DNA of 64,000 nucleotides from Caproiciproducens sp. CPB-2 (GCF_036287215.1 NZ_CP142860.1:930001-994000), one strand, 5' to 3'; shown: positions 16,477 to 26,773, counted from the stretch's first letter. Notes: generated from the sequence alone by a model not told the origin. Numbers and translations: made by a program.

Positions 16477-17487
16477 ATGAGTTCAAATTGTTTGCTTGAT
16501 ATAGAAAATCTTCAAGTTTCCTTTTTTACCCCCGCCGGAGAGGTAAAGGCCGTCAGCGGCGTATCCTATACGCTTGACCACGGCGAGGTGCTTGGAATCG
16601 TTGGAGAGTCCGGAAGCGGAAAAAGCGTTTCCGCCTACACCCTGATGGGAATCATTGCCGAGCCCGGCAAAGTCGTGGGCGGCACCGTCGAGTTCAACGG
16701 ACACCATATTGAAAAAATGAAAGAGAAAGAGTTCCGGAAAATGCGCGGCAGTGAAGTCAGCATCATTTTCCAGGACCCGATGACCTCTCTGAACCCGGTC
16801 TATACCATTGGAAGCCAGCTTACCGAAATGCTTCGTCTGCACACCGACAAAAACAGGGCGGAGTGCAAGGCGAGGGCTATCGAACTTTTGAGTCTGGTCG
16901 GTATGAACGAGCCGGAAAAACGCATGAAGCAGTATCCGCACGAATTTTCGGGCGGTATGCGCCAGAGGGTGATGATCGCCATGGCGCTGGCGTGCGAGCC
17001 GAAGCTGCTGATTGCCGACGAACCCACCACGGCGCTTGACGTTACCATTCAGGCGCAGATTCTGGAACTGATGGTGGAACTGAAAAAGAAAATAAACATG
17101 TCGATTATCCTGATTACACACGATTTGGGCGTCGTTTCCGACGTTTGTGACCGTATTGCGGTCATGTACGCCGGCAAGATCGTTGAAATCGGCAGTACGG
17201 ACGATATTTTTTATAATCCAAAGCACTGCTATACGGTCGGCCTTTTGAACTCCGTCCCGAAGATCCACGAGCAGGGACACGAAAGGCTGATTCCGATCGA
17301 GGGAACCACCATTGACCTTCTGAACCCGCCGGACGGATGCCCGTTTGCCTCCCGCTGCAGCCGGTGCATGAAAATCTGCCTCAGGCAGATGCCGGAGTTT
17401 ACCGAGATTTCTCCGGGCCACAAAAGTGCCTGCTGGCTCTTGCAGAAAGAGCAGTTTGAAAAAGCCGGGGAGGGAAACACAAAATGA
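16477..17487 (+). CDS. oppD: Oligopeptide ABC transporter ATPase OppD/DppD
   Basis: A 336-residue ABC ATPase. The ATG at 16477 is 8 bp after AGGAG and replaces an upstream TTG. Motifs: Walker [10 protein letters not shown]-loop [10 protein letters not shown], signature FSGGMRQR, Walker [13 protein letters not shown], and the H-loop ITHDLG. The C-terminal oligopeptide-transporter extension has clustered cysteines ([14 protein letters not shown]), common in this family. It overlaps oppF by 4 bp (ATGA), so the two are translationally coupled and work as a heterodimer. Confidence 0.96.
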   Translation: MSSNCLLDIENLQVSFFTPAGEVKAVSGVSYTLDHGEVLGIVGESGSGKSVSAYTLMGIIAEPGKVVGGTVEFNGHHIEKMKEKEFRKMRGSEVSIIFQDPMTSLNPVYTIGSQLTEMLRLHTDKNRAECKARAIELLSLVGMNEPEKRMKQYPHEFSGGMRQRVMIAMALACEPKLLIADEPTTALDVTIQAQILELMVELKKKINMSIILITHDLGVVSDVCDRIAVMYAGKIVEIGSTDDIFYNPKHCYTVGLLNSVPKIHEQGHERLIPIEGTTIDLLNPPDGCPFASRCSRCMKICLRQMPEFTEISPGHKSACWLLQKEQFEKAGEGNTK

Positions 17488-18452
17488 GCGAAAAGCTGTT
17501 GGAAGTTCAGCATCTTCAGCAATATTTTCCGGTAAGCGGAGGTATATTCAAGACAAATTATGTGCAGGCTGTTGATGATGTCAGCTTTTATATCAATAAG
17601 GGAGAGACCTTAGGGCTGGTTGGAGAAAGCGGCTGCGGAAAGACAACGACCGGCAGAACCATATTGCGGCTGTATGAGCCGACCGGGGGAAAAATCATCT
17701 ATAACGGGGAGGATGTCACACATGTGGACTTTGCCCCTTACCGTAAAAAGATGCAGATCGTTTTTCAGGACCCTTACGCGTCTCTGGACGCCCGCATGAC
17801 GGTCGGCGACATTGTCGGCGAGCCGATCGATATCCACAATCTGGCTTCCAGCCGCAAGGAGCGTAACGACAGAATCCTTTCCCTGCTGGAGAGGGTGGGT
17901 CTGAATTCCGAGCACGCAAACCGCTATCCCCATGAATTTTCCGGCGGTCAGCGCCAGAGAATCGGGATTGCGCGCGCGCTGGCGGTGAATCCGGAATTTA
18001 TTGTTTGCGACGAACCGATTTCCGCGCTGGATGTTTCCATACAGGCGCAGGTCGTCAATATGTTTGAGGATTTACAGCAGGAGCTTGGCCTGACCTATCT
18101 GTTTATTGCCCACGATCTTGCGATTGTAAAGCATATCAGCAACCGGATCGGGGTCATGTATCTGGGAAAGCTCGTCGAGCTTGCGGATAGCGATTCGCTC
18201 TATGACCACCCGATCCATCCTTACACGCAAAGCCTTCTTTCCGCGATTCCGATTCCGGACCCGGAGATGAGCCGCGCGAAAAAAAGAATTGTGCTGGAGG
18301 GCGACGTGCCCAGCCCGCTGAATCCTCCTTCCGGCTGCCGCTTCAGAACCCGCTGCCCGTACGCGACGGAACAGTGCGCGGCTGAGGTGCCGGAATTCAA
18401 GGAATATGAAACGGGCCATTTTGCGGCCTGCCATCGTATCGGGGAGTTTTAA
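17484..18452 (+). CDS. oppF: Oligopeptide ABC transporter ATPase OppF/DppF
   Basis: A 322-residue ABC ATPase with Walker [10 protein letters not shown]-loop [10 protein letters not shown], signature FSGGQRQR, Walker [13 protein letters not shown] and the IAHDLA switch histidine. The OppF-type C-terminal extension ([11 protein letters not shown]) follows. It starts within the stop codon of oppD and is followed, after 76 bp, by the binding-protein gene. Confidence 0.96.
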   Translation: MSEKLLEVQHLQQYFPVSGGIFKTNYVQAVDDVSFYINKGETLGLVGESGCGKTTTGRTILRLYEPTGGKIIYNGEDVTHVDFAPYRKKMQIVFQDPYASLDARMTVGDIVGEPIDIHNLASSRKERNDRILSLLERVGLNSEHANRYPHEFSGGQRQRIGIARALAVNPEFIVCDEPISALDVSIQAQVVNMFEDLQQELGLTYLFIAHDLAIVKHISNRIGVMYLGKLVELADSDSLYDHPIHPYTQSLLSAIPIPDPEMSRAKKRIVLEGDVPSPLNPPSGCRFRTRCPYATEQCAAEVPEFKEYETGHFAACHRIGEF

Positions 18453-18528
18453 CAGGTTTTAATTTGCGTTGCAAATTGAAATAATATTTATTGAAGAGAA
18501 AATAAGAAAGAAATTGGAGGGATTTTTA

Positions 18529-20208
18529 ATGAAAAAGAAAATTGTTGCTCTCGTTCTTGCGATGGCGATGATGGTTTCCGCTTTTGCCGGCTGCGGCGGA
18601 GGCGGGGAAGCATCCGGAACGGAGTCAACGCCCGCCAGCAACGGCGGCGCAGAAGCAAAAACCCTTACGGTATGCATCGGGCCGGAACCGGCGACGATCG
18701 ACCCTGTCCATAACCAGACGGTAGACGGCGGTACCCTGATCCTCCATGCTTTTGAAGGTTTGACAAAGCATGACAAGGACGGAAAGATTGTCAACGGACA
18801 GGCAAAGGACATTAAGGTAAGCGACGACCACCTCACCTATACGGTTACCCTGCGCGACGACATCAAGTGGTCCGACGGCAAAGCCGTAACGGCGGGTGAT
18901 TTCGTTTACGCGTGGCAGAGAGGCGTGGATCCGAAAACAGCTTCTGAATACGTCAGCATTTTTGATCCGATCAAAAACGCCACCAAGATCAGCAGCGGCG
19001 AGAAGAAAGCGGACGGTTCCGTTTACGCTCCTTCCGACCTGGGCATTGTAGCCAAGGACGACAAGACGCTGGAAATCACTTTGGAAGCACCCTGCGCATA
19101 TATTATGGAGCTGTTCACCTTCCCGACCTACATGCCTGTCAGAAAAGACATCATTGAGGCCAAGGGCGACCAGTGGACACAGGATCCCGCAACCTATGTC
19201 AGCAACGGTTCCTACATGCTCAAGGACTGGAGCCACAAAGAGAGCATGACGTATGTCAAGAACCCGAATTACTATGATAAAGACAGCATTACGAACGATA
19301 CGCTGAAGTTTGTCCTGATTGAGGACGACGCCGCACAGCTGGCCGCCTATCAGAACAATGAAATCCAGTTCGCTTATCAGTTCCCTGTGGATGAGATCGC
19401 CGCATGGAAGGATAAGCCCGATTATCACACCATCAACCAGCTGGGCACCTATCTGGTTTGTTATAATACTCAGAAAGCTCCTTTTGACAACCCGAAGGTG
19501 AGAAAAGCCCTTTCTCTCGCCATTGACCGCAACTACCTTGTGGAAAAGGTTACAAAGGGCGGCGAAATCCCTGCCGACGCCATGGTTTCCACCGGCGTAA
19601 CGGATCAGGATGAATCCAAGCAGTTCCACGATGTGGGCGGCGGATACTATTCCGTAAAGCCCGAAGATTATGAAAAGAATGTAGCCGAAGCCAAGAAGCT
19701 GCTGGCGGAAGCCGGTTATCCGGACGGAAAAGGTTTCCCGACTTTCGAATATATCTTCAATACTTCTTCCAAGCACCAGTCCGTTGCCGAGGCCCTGCAG
19801 AATATGTGGAAAACGGAGCTTGGCATCAACGCGACCCTGTCCGCTCAGGAATGGTCTGTCTTTGTAGATACCCGTAATAAAGGTAATTTCAGCATTGCCC
19901 GTCACGGCTGGCTCGCCGACTACAACGATCCGATTTCCTACCTGACGCTGTGGGTTACCGGCGATGCTAACAACAGCGGTAAATACAGCAACAAACAGTA
20001 TGACGAACTGATTAAGAAGGCGCTGTCCACCGACGACAACTCTGTCAGAATGCCCGCTCTGCACGATGCGGAAAAGATTCTGATGGATGATATGGGCATT
20101 GCTCCGCTGTTCTTCTACACGCATCCGTATCTGATAAACGAAAACCTGAAGAACTTCTACGAGTCTCCGCTCGGTTTCGACTTCTTCATGTACACGACGG
20201 CAGAATAA
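18529..20208 (+). CDS. oppA: Oligopeptide-binding lipoprotein OppA
   Basis: A 559-residue solute-binding protein of the SBP_bac_5 family. The ATG at 18529 follows TTGGAGGG. The lipoprotein signal ends in FAGC, with Cys22 as the lipid-anchored residue, then a Gly/Ala/Ser linker. The mature part shows family blocks such as TIDPVHNQTVDG near the N-terminus, YTVTLRDDIKWSDGKAV, and NPKVRKALSLAIDR. It captures short peptides outside the membrane and delivers them to OppBC. It is the last gene before a strong terminator. Peptide preference cannot be read from sequence. Confidence 0.95.
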   Translation: MKKKIVALVLAMAMMVSAFAGCGGGGEASGTESTPASNGGAEAKTLTVCIGPEPATIDPVHNQTVDGGTLILHAFEGLTKHDKDGKIVNGQAKDIKVSDDHLTYTVTLRDDIKWSDGKAVTAGDFVYAWQRGVDPKTASEYVSIFDPIKNATKISSGEKKADGSVYAPSDLGIVAKDDKTLEITLEAPCAYIMELFTFPTYMPVRKDIIEAKGDQWTQDPATYVSNGSYMLKDWSHKESMTYVKNPNYYDKDSITNDTLKFVLIEDDAAQLAAYQNNEIQFAYQFPVDEIAAWKDKPDYHTINQLGTYLVCYNTQKAPFDNPKVRKALSLAIDRNYLVEKVTKGGEIPADAMVSTGVTDQDESKQFHDVGGGYYSVKPEDYEKNVAEAKKLLAEAGYPDGKGFPTFEYIFNTSSKHQSVAEALQNMWKTELGINATLSAQEWSVFVDTRNKGNFSIARHGWLADYNDPISYLTLWVTGDANNSGKYSNKQYDELIKKALSTDDNSVRMPALHDAEKILMDDMGIAPLFFYTHPYLINENLKNFYESPLGFDFFMYTTAE

Positions 20209-20230
20209 TTTTTCAAAAACAGAATCAAAC

Positions 20231-20264
20231 AAAAGGCGCTTTCCGCTTGGGAAGCGCCTTTTTT
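20231..20264 (+). terminator. Terminator of the opp operon
   Basis: AAGGCGCTTTCC pairs with GGAAGCGCCTT around a 5-nt loop and runs into six Ts, 22 bp after oppA. Confidence 0.9.
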
Positions 20265-20471
20265 ATACAATTTTATTCGGATATGAATGAAGCGGGTATG
20301 CTTCACTGCACCAAAACAAAATTTTACTGGTTTAAAGCGATAGTTAGCCAATGGATTTGCAATATTAGTAATTCGATATTTCATTTATATACGACGGAAG
20401 TTTAAAAAGCAAATAAAAACTGTTAATTTTTACGATTTTATAAAATAAAACGAATAATTGTAAATATGCAG
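20265..20471. other. AT-rich gap before the liv promoter
   Basis: About 200 bp of AT-rich sequence, without a gene, hairpin or repeat that I can see. Confidence 0.5.
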
Positions 20472-20500
20472 TTGCAAATATGTTTCATCAGTAGTATAAT
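20472..20500 (+). promoter_or_regulatory. Sigma-A promoter of the liv operon
   Basis: TTGCAA at 20472-20477 and TATAAT at 20495-20500 with a 17-bp spacer, about 105 bp upstream of livJ. Confidence 0.7.
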
Positions 20501-20605
20501 CAAAAACATTAGAATATTAAGGTCAGGGCATAAAGCGGGGTTGTTTCGGCAGCTCGGCTTGTAGTATAAAAATGCGAAGAGACTATTTTACTTGGGAGGT
20601 AAAAC

Positions 20606-21790
20606 ATGATGAAAAAGCGTTTATTGGCAGCTGTTTTGGCAGCTGTAATGCTTTCTGCTTCTGCAACAGGCTGTGCTCAGGGAGGCGGGAACACGGATTC
20701 TGCGGCTGCGGGCAGTGCCGCTGCGGCTGGTGAGACAATTAAAATCGGCGGACTTGCACCGCTGACCGGGAACGTATCCGTTTACGGTATTGCCACAAAT
20801 AACGGCGTTAAGCTGGCTGTAGATAAGATCAATAAAGCCGGCGGCGTTCTTGGAAAGCAGATTGAATACATCTCCTACGATGAAAAGGGCGATGCAATCG
20901 AGGCTGTCAATGCTTACAACAAGCTTGTACAGGACGATAAGGTTGTCGCGCTGGTTGGCGACGTTACCTCTAAACCGACCATTGCCGTTGCGCAGAAGGC
21001 TGTAAAAGACGGCCTGCCGATGATTACGGCTACCGGCACCGCGGCGGACATTACAAAGGCCGGCGACAATATCTTCCGCGCCTGCTTTATCGATCCGTTC
21101 CAGGGTGAACTGATGGCTGCCTATGCGGCTCAGAAGCTCGGCGCAAAAACCGCCGCCATCATCTATGATAACGGCGACGACTATTCCACCGGCGTTGCAA
21201 ATGCTTTTGAAGCTGCTGCGAAAGAAGCCGGCATGACCATTACCAACAAAGAAGCCTATCAGAGCGGCAGCGTTGATTTCAAATCACAGCTTACAAAGAT
21301 TAAGGCCGGAAACCCCGATGTCGTTATGGTTCCGGTTTATTATTCCGACGTAGCGCTGATCGCCGTACAGGCGAAGGATATCGGCCTGAGCGCAAAACTC
21401 CTTGGCGCGGACGGCTGGGACGGCGTTCTCGAGAAGATTGACAAGAGCAACCTCGACGCTGTGAAGGACTGCTATTTCTGCAGCCAGTACTCCGCTGAAA
21501 GCTCCGATCCCGATCTGCAGGCTTTCCTGAAAACCTACAAGGAGTCCTACGGCGCGGATGCAAACATGTTTGCCGTTCTGGGCTATGATGCCATGGGCAT
21601 GATGGCCGCCGCGATCGAAAAGGCCGGTTCCACGGATTCCGACAAGATTGTCGAAGCGCTCAAGGGCATTGAGTACAAGGGCCTTACCGGCAACACCACA
21701 TTTGACGAAAACCGCAACCCGGTCAGAGAAGCTGTCATTACGACCATTGCGGACGGAAAATACAAATTTGTAGAGAACTTTAAAAAGTAA
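20606..21790 (+). CDS. livJ: Branched-chain amino acid-binding lipoprotein LivJ/LivK
   Basis: A 394-residue solute-binding lipoprotein (Peripla_BP_6). GGGAGG precedes the start by 6 bp. The signal ends in the lipobox SATGC (Cys23), followed by a Gly/Ala/Ser-rich linker. Family blocks include IKIGGLAPLTGNVSVYG, the site loop GDVTSKPTIAVA, and AIIYDNGDDYSTG. It binds leucine, isoleucine or valine outside the cell and feeds LivHMGF. It is separated from livH by an attenuator-like hairpin, which would allow excess binding protein over permease. Confidence 0.95.
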   Translation: MMKKRLLAAVLAAVMLSASATGCAQGGGNTDSAAAGSAAAAGETIKIGGLAPLTGNVSVYGIATNNGVKLAVDKINKAGGVLGKQIEYISYDEKGDAIEAVNAYNKLVQDDKVVALVGDVTSKPTIAVAQKAVKDGLPMITATGTAADITKAGDNIFRACFIDPFQGELMAAYAAQKLGAKTAAIIYDNGDDYSTGVANAFEAAAKEAGMTITNKEAYQSGSVDFKSQLTKIKAGNPDVVMVPVYYSDVALIAVQAKDIGLSAKLLGADGWDGVLEKIDKSNLDAVKDCYFCSQYSAESSDPDLQAFLKTYKESYGADANMFAVLGYDAMGMMAAAIEKAGSTDSDKIVEALKGIEYKGLTGNTTFDENRNPVREAVITTIADGKYKFVENFKK

Positions 21791-21823
21791 GTTTACCCCA
21801 TTCTATTTTAGGAATCAAAAGGG

Positions 21824-21855
21824 GAAAAGAGGGTGAAGAAATTCGCCCTCTTTTC
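21824..21855 (+). terminator. Attenuator hairpin between livJ and livH
   Basis: GAAAAGAGGGTGAA pairs with TTCGCCCTCTTTTC (14 bp, one G-T pair) around a 4-nt loop. The T stretch after it is weak, so read-through into livH is expected. Confidence 0.65.
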
Positions 21856-21909
21856 GGGTTTTCTGCGGACAATATCAGTGTTTCAATTAAATGCAGGAGG
21901 GTGCGGTTT

Positions 21910-22791
21910 ATGGATTTCTTTTCGCAAATCATCAATGGCCTGGGCATCGGCAGTATTTACGCGCTGGTCGCTCTGGGCTACAGTATGGTTTATGGTATCG
22001 TACAGCTGATCAACTTTGCGCACGGCGATATCATTATGGTAGGCGCTTATGTCGTATTTGTTATCTTGATTATGATGAATCTTCCCCTGTGGCTTGCGGT
22101 GCTGGGTTCGATTCTTTTCTGCGGGCTTATCGGCGTCGTGATTGAGCGCGTAGCATACCACAGGCTTCTGGTCCGGGACGCACCCAGAATTTCTCTGCTG
22201 ATTACGGCGATTGGCGTCAGCATCTTTCTGCAGAACCTTTTCCAGCTGCTGTTTGGTTCGGACGCGAAATCAATGCCGAAAATGTTTTCCTTCAGCCCGC
22301 TGCAGATCGGCGAACTGCAGATTACCTCGTCCACGGTCCTGAACATTCTGGTATCCGTCGTCATGATGGCGGGGCTGCAGCTTATGGTCAGCAAGATGAA
22401 GATCGGCAAGGCGATGCGCGCGACCTCTGAAGACGCGGGCGCCGCTAAGCTGATGGGCATCAACACAAACACCACCATTGCCTTTACATTTGGCATCGGC
22501 TCGGCTTTGGCTTCCGCGGGCGCGGTGCTCTACTGCAACACATATCCGCAGATTAAGCCGATTATGGGCGGTCTGCTGGGCCTGAAGGCGTTTGTCGCCG
22601 CCGTGCTCGGCGGAATCGGCAGCATCCCCGGCGCCATGCTGGGCGGCTACCTGCTGGGCGTCGCCGAAAGCCTGACGAACGCCTATATCAGCAGCAACCT
22701 GACGGATGCCGTGGTATTCGGAATCCTGATTATCGTCCTGCTGGTAAAGCCCGCGGGTCTGCTCGGCAAAAATACAAGGGAGAAGGTGTAA
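21910..22791 (+). CDS. livH: Branched-chain amino acid ABC permease LivH
   Basis: A 293-residue permease with about eight hydrophobic segments. The ATG at 21910 is 8 bp after GGAGGG; an earlier GTG overlaps the ribosome site. It has the LivH signature start (IINGLGIGSIYALVALGYS) and the coupling region MRATSEDAGAAKLMGIN. It forms the channel with LivM, whose gene begins 3 bp downstream. Confidence 0.95.
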   Translation: MDFFSQIINGLGIGSIYALVALGYSMVYGIVQLINFAHGDIIMVGAYVVFVILIMMNLPLWLAVLGSILFCGLIGVVIERVAYHRLLVRDAPRISLLITAIGVSIFLQNLFQLLFGSDAKSMPKMFSFSPLQIGELQITSSTVLNILVSVVMMAGLQLMVSKMKIGKAMRATSEDAGAAKLMGINTNTTIAFTFGIGSALASAGAVLYCNTYPQIKPIMGGLLGLKAFVAAVLGGIGSIPGAMLGGYLLGVAESLTNAYISSNLTDAVVFGILIIVLLVKPAGLLGKNTREKV

Positions 22792-22794
22792 CGA

Positions 22795-23820
22795 ATGTTG
22801 GGTATTTCAAGAAGAAAAAAGATTTCTTACGTTGTGAATCTGGCAATCGTTATTCTTCTGTATGTGGTCTTTACCATGCTGATCCGCCAGGGCGTTGTGA
22901 ACAGCTATTATTCCGATATTATCAACATGATGTGCATCAACATCATTATGGCCGTCAGCCTGAACCTTGTGACCGGCCTGCTGGGCCAGCTGGTTCTGGG
23001 CCACGCGGGATTCATGCTGGTGGGCGCGTACGCCGCGGGCCTGTTCACCCTTCACTCCGGGCTTCCGCTTCCAGTCGCGTTCCCTATCGCGCTGGTGCTG
23101 GGCGGACTGGTCGCGGCGCTTTTCGGTGTCATCATCGGCGTGCCGGCCCTGCGCCTGAAAGGCGACTATCTGGCGATTATCACCCTGGGCTTTGGGGAAA
23201 TCATACGCGTGATCGCCAACAATCTTACCATTACCAACGGAGCGAAGGGCCTTTACGGCATCGACTCCCTGAACTCTCGCCATAACCTGACGGCGATGTT
23301 TACCTATATGTTCTTCATCGCCGTCCTGACCATCTTTATCAGCTTTACTTTCGGGACTTCCCGCCACGGCCGCGCCGTCATTTCCATTCGCGAGGATGAA
23401 ATTGCCGCGGAGGCCTCGGGCATCAACACCACCTATTACAAGCTGCTTGCGTTTATTCTGGCGGCGTTCTTTGCCGGTGTGGCGGGCGGCCTTTACGCGC
23501 ACCAGATCGGTCTGATCGACCCGTCGAAGTTCGACTTCAACCGTTCGGTGGAAATTCTCGTAATGGTTGTGCTGGGCGGTATGGGCTCGATTACGGGCTC
23601 CATTATTTCCGCGGGCGTGCTTACCGTTCTGCCGGAGGCGCTGCGCGGGTTTGCCAGCTACCGTATGCTGCTTTACTCCGTCGTGCTGATCTGCGTGATG
23701 CTGTTCCGTCCTACCGGTCTGCTGGGCCGCAGCGAATTTTCGCTGATGAAAACAGCGGATAAAATCAAAGGCGCCGTAAAAGGGAAAAAGCAGGACCCGG
23801 CTTCGAATAAGGAGGGCTAA
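22795..23820 (+). CDS. livM: Branched-chain amino acid ABC permease LivM
   Basis: A 341-residue permease with about nine to ten hydrophobic segments and the LivM blocks NLVTGLLGQLVLGHAGFM and ISIREDEIAAEASGINT (coupling loop). It lies between livH and livG with gaps of only 3 bp on each side. The C-terminus has a Lys-rich cytoplasmic tail. Confidence 0.95.
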   Translation: MLGISRRKKISYVVNLAIVILLYVVFTMLIRQGVVNSYYSDIINMMCINIIMAVSLNLVTGLLGQLVLGHAGFMLVGAYAAGLFTLHSGLPLPVAFPIALVLGGLVAALFGVIIGVPALRLKGDYLAIITLGFGEIIRVIANNLTITNGAKGLYGIDSLNSRHNLTAMFTYMFFIAVLTIFISFTFGTSRHGRAVISIREDEIAAEASGINTTYYKLLAFILAAFFAGVAGGLYAHQIGLIDPSKFDFNRSVEILVMVVLGGMGSITGSIISAGVLTVLPEALRGFASYRMLLYSVVLICVMLFRPTGLLGRSEFSLMKTADKIKGAVKGKKQDPASNKEG

Positions 23821-23823
23821 CCG

Positions 23824-24585
23824 ATGTCTGTACTGGAAACCAAAAATCTTGGAATTGCTTTCGGCGGCCTTCAGGCCCTTGAGGATGTGCATTTCTCCAT
23901 CAACGAAGGGGAAATTATCGGCCTGATCGGACCGAACGGAGCGGGAAAAACCACCGTTTTCAACCTGCTGACCGACGTTTATATGCCGACGGAGGGCGTG
24001 ATTGAGCTTGACGGAAACAACATCGTCGGCAAAAAGACCTATCAGATCACTCAGAACGGGATTGCGAGAACTTTTCAGAATATCCGCTTGTTCAAGGATG
24101 CCACCGTGATTGACAACGTAAAGATCGCGATGAACAGCCAGATGAAGTACTCCGTTCTGGCGGGGATGTTCCGCCTCCCCTCCTACCGTAAGGAGGAGAA
24201 GGCGGTTTCCAAACGCGCGCACGAGCTTTTACAGGTCTTCAGCCTCGACGAGCATGCGCACGATCTGGCGAAAAACCTTCCCTACGGCAAGCAGCGCAAG
24301 CTGGAAATTGCCCGCGCGCTCGCGACCAATCCGAAGGTCCTGCTCCTTGACGAGCCCGCGGCCGGCATGAACCCGACCGAGACCATGGAGCTGATGGAAA
24401 CCATCATGCTGATCCGTGATAAATTCAACGTTGCGATCCTGCTGATTGAGCACGACATGAACTTCGTCATGGGAATCTGCGAACATATTGTGGTTCTGGA
24501 CTACGGCAGGATCATCGCGGAAGGTACCGCGGAAACGGTGCGCAACGATCCGAAAGTGATCGCCGCGTATCTTGGAGGTGAGTGA
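23824..24585 (+). CDS. livG: Branched-chain amino acid ABC ATPase LivG
   Basis: A 253-residue ATPase with Walker A GPNGAGKT, the family phrase GIARTFQNIRLF at the Q-loop, a signature changed to LPYGKQRK (normal for LivG), Walker B LLLDEPAAGMNP and the IEHDMNFVM switch. It works with LivF. It starts 3 bp after livM. Confidence 0.96.
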   Translation: MSVLETKNLGIAFGGLQALEDVHFSINEGEIIGLIGPNGAGKTTVFNLLTDVYMPTEGVIELDGNNIVGKKTYQITQNGIARTFQNIRLFKDATVIDNVKIAMNSQMKYSVLAGMFRLPSYRKEEKAVSKRAHELLQVFSLDEHAHDLAKNLPYGKQRKLEIARALATNPKVLLLDEPAAGMNPTETMELMETIMLIRDKFNVAILLIEHDMNFVMGICEHIVVLDYGRIIAEGTAETVRNDPKVIAAYLGGE

Positions 24586-24586
24586 T

Positions 24587-25300
24587 ATGGGAGTTATGCT
24601 GTCGGTAAAAAATCTGGACGTTTTCTACGGGTCCATCCATGCCATTAAAAATATTTCGTTTGAAGTGCAGGAGGGGGAAATCGTTACCCTGATCGGCGCG
24701 AACGGCGCCGGAAAAACCACGACGCTTCATTCCATTTCCGGACTTATCAAGCCGAAGAACGGCGAGATCACCTTTATGGGCAACGATCTGCGTACGACGG
24801 AGCCCCATAAGATTATTAAGCTCGGGCTGGCTCAGGTTCCGGAGGGAAGACGTATTTTTTCCAAAATGACCGTGCTTGAAAATCTGGAGATGGGCGCGTA
24901 TATCCGCAATGACGGCGATAAAATCGAGGACGACTTTGAAAAGCTGTTTGAGCGCCTGCCCCGGCTGAAAGAACGCCGCAGACAGATCGCCGGTACCCTC
25001 AGCGGCGGGGAACAGCAGATGCTCGCGATCGGGCGCGCGCTGATGTGCAATCCGAAAATGCTTCTGCTGGACGAACCGTCCATGGGCCTTTCCCCGCTTC
25101 TGGTGAACGAGATATTCAGCATTATCCGGGACGTAAACCAGTCGGGCGTCACCGTCCTGCTGGTCGAGCAAAACGCGAAGAAGGCGCTGGAAATCGCCAA
25201 CCGCGCCTACGTTCTGGAAACGGGCGCGATCGCCATGGAAGGCGACGCGGATGAGCTTGCGAATGATGAGAAGGTCCGCAAGGCTTATCTGGGCGGCTGA
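24587..25300 (+). CDS. livF: Branched-chain amino acid ABC ATPase LivF
   Basis: A 237-residue ATPase. The ATG at 24587 is used, as the upstream TTG lies before the GGAGGTGA ribosome site. Walker A is GANGAGKT, the LivF phrase LAQVPEGRRIFSKMTVLENL is present, the signature is LSGGEQQM, and Walker B is LLLDEPSMGLSP. It is the last gene of livJHMGF. Confidence 0.96.
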   Translation: MGVMLSVKNLDVFYGSIHAIKNISFEVQEGEIVTLIGANGAGKTTTLHSISGLIKPKNGEITFMGNDLRTTEPHKIIKLGLAQVPEGRRIFSKMTVLENLEMGAYIRNDGDKIEDDFEKLFERLPRLKERRRQIAGTLSGGEQQMLAIGRALMCNPKMLLLDEPSMGLSPLLVNEIFSIIRDVNQSGVTVLLVEQNAKKALEIANRAYVLETGAIAMEGDADELANDEKVRKAYLGG

Positions 25301-25303
25301 TGT

Positions 25304-25334
25304 AAAAAAGGGGCTGCCGCGGCAGCCCCTTTTT
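25304..25334. terminator. Bidirectional terminator after livF
   Basis: A perfect palindrome, AAAAAAGGGGCTGCC joined to its complement GGCAGCCCCTTTTTT, with T runs on both strands. It separates livF from the convergent SpoIID-like gene. Confidence 0.9.
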
Positions 25335-25381
25335 GTACGCGGAAATCGGGAATTGGACAAATGCGGGTTTTTCCATGCTCA

Positions 25382-26452
25382 TTATGCAGCGGTCGCCGTA
25401 AGCGAGGTGGTGGGATAATACCACGCCAGAATCTGTTTGTAGGTCAATCCCTGCGAAGCCATGTAATCCGCGCCCACCTGGCTCATCCCGACGCCGTGTC
25501 CGTATCCTTTTACCACAAAGGTAAAAACATTGTCCTTGCAGGTAAGGGTGAAGTTTGCCGAACGCAGCCCGAACGCGTTGCGCGCGTCGTTTCCCGTTAC
25601 GGAGACCCCGCCGATTTGTATGGTTTTCACGGAACCCGCGGCGGTGCGGCTGACGGCGCCGACCCATTTGGCCGCGTCCGTTCCAAAGCTCGCCTTCGGC
25701 GCGGCTTTCAGGGCCGCCGCTTTGAACTGGTCGGCACTGAGCGTGACCGTGGTCTGGTACCCGCCGGCGAATACATCCCCGGGGCTTGCGACGGAGACCA
25801 GATAGCTGCGCTTCCCGCCCCAGATGTCCTCGGAGGTTTCCGTCCTGCCGGAAGAAATGGCGTAGTAGGTCGCGTCGGCAAGATCATTCCCGCTTTTGAG
25901 CACCTGCCCGTATACGGCGTTTACCACCTGCGTAAGCTTGTTGTAGTATTCGTCGAACTTGGTTCCCCAGCGCTCCTGCATCTGCGCTTTGCTGACGTAA
26001 ATCTGCCACCCCTGTGTGTCCGCGGAGAAATCCGCGCCCTTCAGCGCGGCCGTGGGGTTGGCCCTTTCCTGTGTACGCAGACGGCTGTAATAGGTATACG
26101 CGGCGACGCCCTGCGCTTTCAGCGCTTCCGGCTGGGATTCGGGGGACATTTCGGTGACGATCGCGCCGTAGAGGAAATCCCGGTCGTTCACCGTCAGAAC
26201 CTGATTGCTCTTGGTATCGAGTATCTTAAACTGGGCCGTATTCCGGGCTGCGGGCGCGCTGCTTTGCGGTGTCTGGGATACGGGCTGGGACTGCGGTTTT
26301 GCCTGCGGCTGCTGGCCGGACTGTACGGCGGACGAGGAACTCCTGGAGCTCGGCTTGTCTGTCTTGTCCGGAATTTTCGCACCTACGGATAAAAACGGGA
26401 TCAGGAACATTATCAGAAAAAGCAGAAGTCCCAGTAAGGTTTTGCCTTTCAT
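25382..26452 (-). CDS. SpoIID/LytB-domain membrane-anchored protein
   Basis: A 356-residue protein: one N-terminal membrane anchor (about residues 5-25), a Ser/Gln/Pro-rich linker (about 30-85) and a SpoIID domain. The domain shows LYGAIVTEMSPESQPEALKA and the C-terminal hallmark YGHGVGMSQVGADYMA. SpoIID proteins are lytic transglycosylases or amidase enhancers acting on peptidoglycan, best known from forespore engulfment. No sporulation operon genes surround it, so a general cell-wall role is possible. The ATG at 26452 is chosen; GGAGG lies 14 bp away, so the in-frame TTG at 26458 (8 bp) is an alternative. Confidence 0.88.
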   Translation of the reverse strand: MKGKTLLGLLLFLIMFLIPFLSVGAKIPDKTDKPSSRSSSSAVQSGQQPQAKPQSQPVSQTPQSSAPAARNTAQFKILDTKSNQVLTVNDRDFLYGAIVTEMSPESQPEALKAQGVAAYTYYSRLRTQERANPTAALKGADFSADTQGWQIYVSKAQMQERWGTKFDEYYNKLTQVVNAVYGQVLKSGNDLADATYYAISSGRTETSEDIWGGKRSYLVSVASPGDVFAGGYQTTVTLSADQFKAAALKAAPKASFGTDAAKWVGAVSRTAAGSVKTIQIGGVSVTGNDARNAFGLRSANFTLTCKDNVFTFVVKGYGHGVGMSQVGADYMASQGLTYKQILAWYYPTTSLTATAA

Positions 26453-26710
26453 TTTCAACCACCATTCCTCCGTGCAGTATCCAATCGGCTGATAAGCGGC
26501 TGAATTTTGCACGGGAAAGCTCAGCGGCCTATCACGGTTTGGCTGGTCCGTTTTCTGAACAGGAAAGCTACCGTATTACATTTTACATGAGCATATTAAA
26601 GATTATTCATAAAATTATAAATATATTTCATTGAAGGCGGAATTTGACATAAAAATGAAATTCTTAAATATTTTTGCTGCAAAATCAGTGATTCTGCAAT
26701 GCGAGGTTAC

Positions 26711-26739
26711 TTGACTTTGATTTCGCGGTGATATATATT
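26711..26739 (+). promoter_or_regulatory. Sigma-A promoter of the citrate synthase transcript
   Basis: TTGACT at 26711-26716 and TATATT at 26734-26739, 17 bp apart. Transcription would begin near 26746, ahead of a leader hairpin. Confidence 0.6.
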
Positions 26740-26773
26740 ATATACGAAAGTGTTGATAGGAGATATTGGCGTC

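Noticed and set aside
22807..24222. A 471-codon minus-strand frame opposite livM and livG
   Set aside because: It spans two real genes, has no promoter or ribosome site, and its product is unusually rich in His, Gln and Arg.
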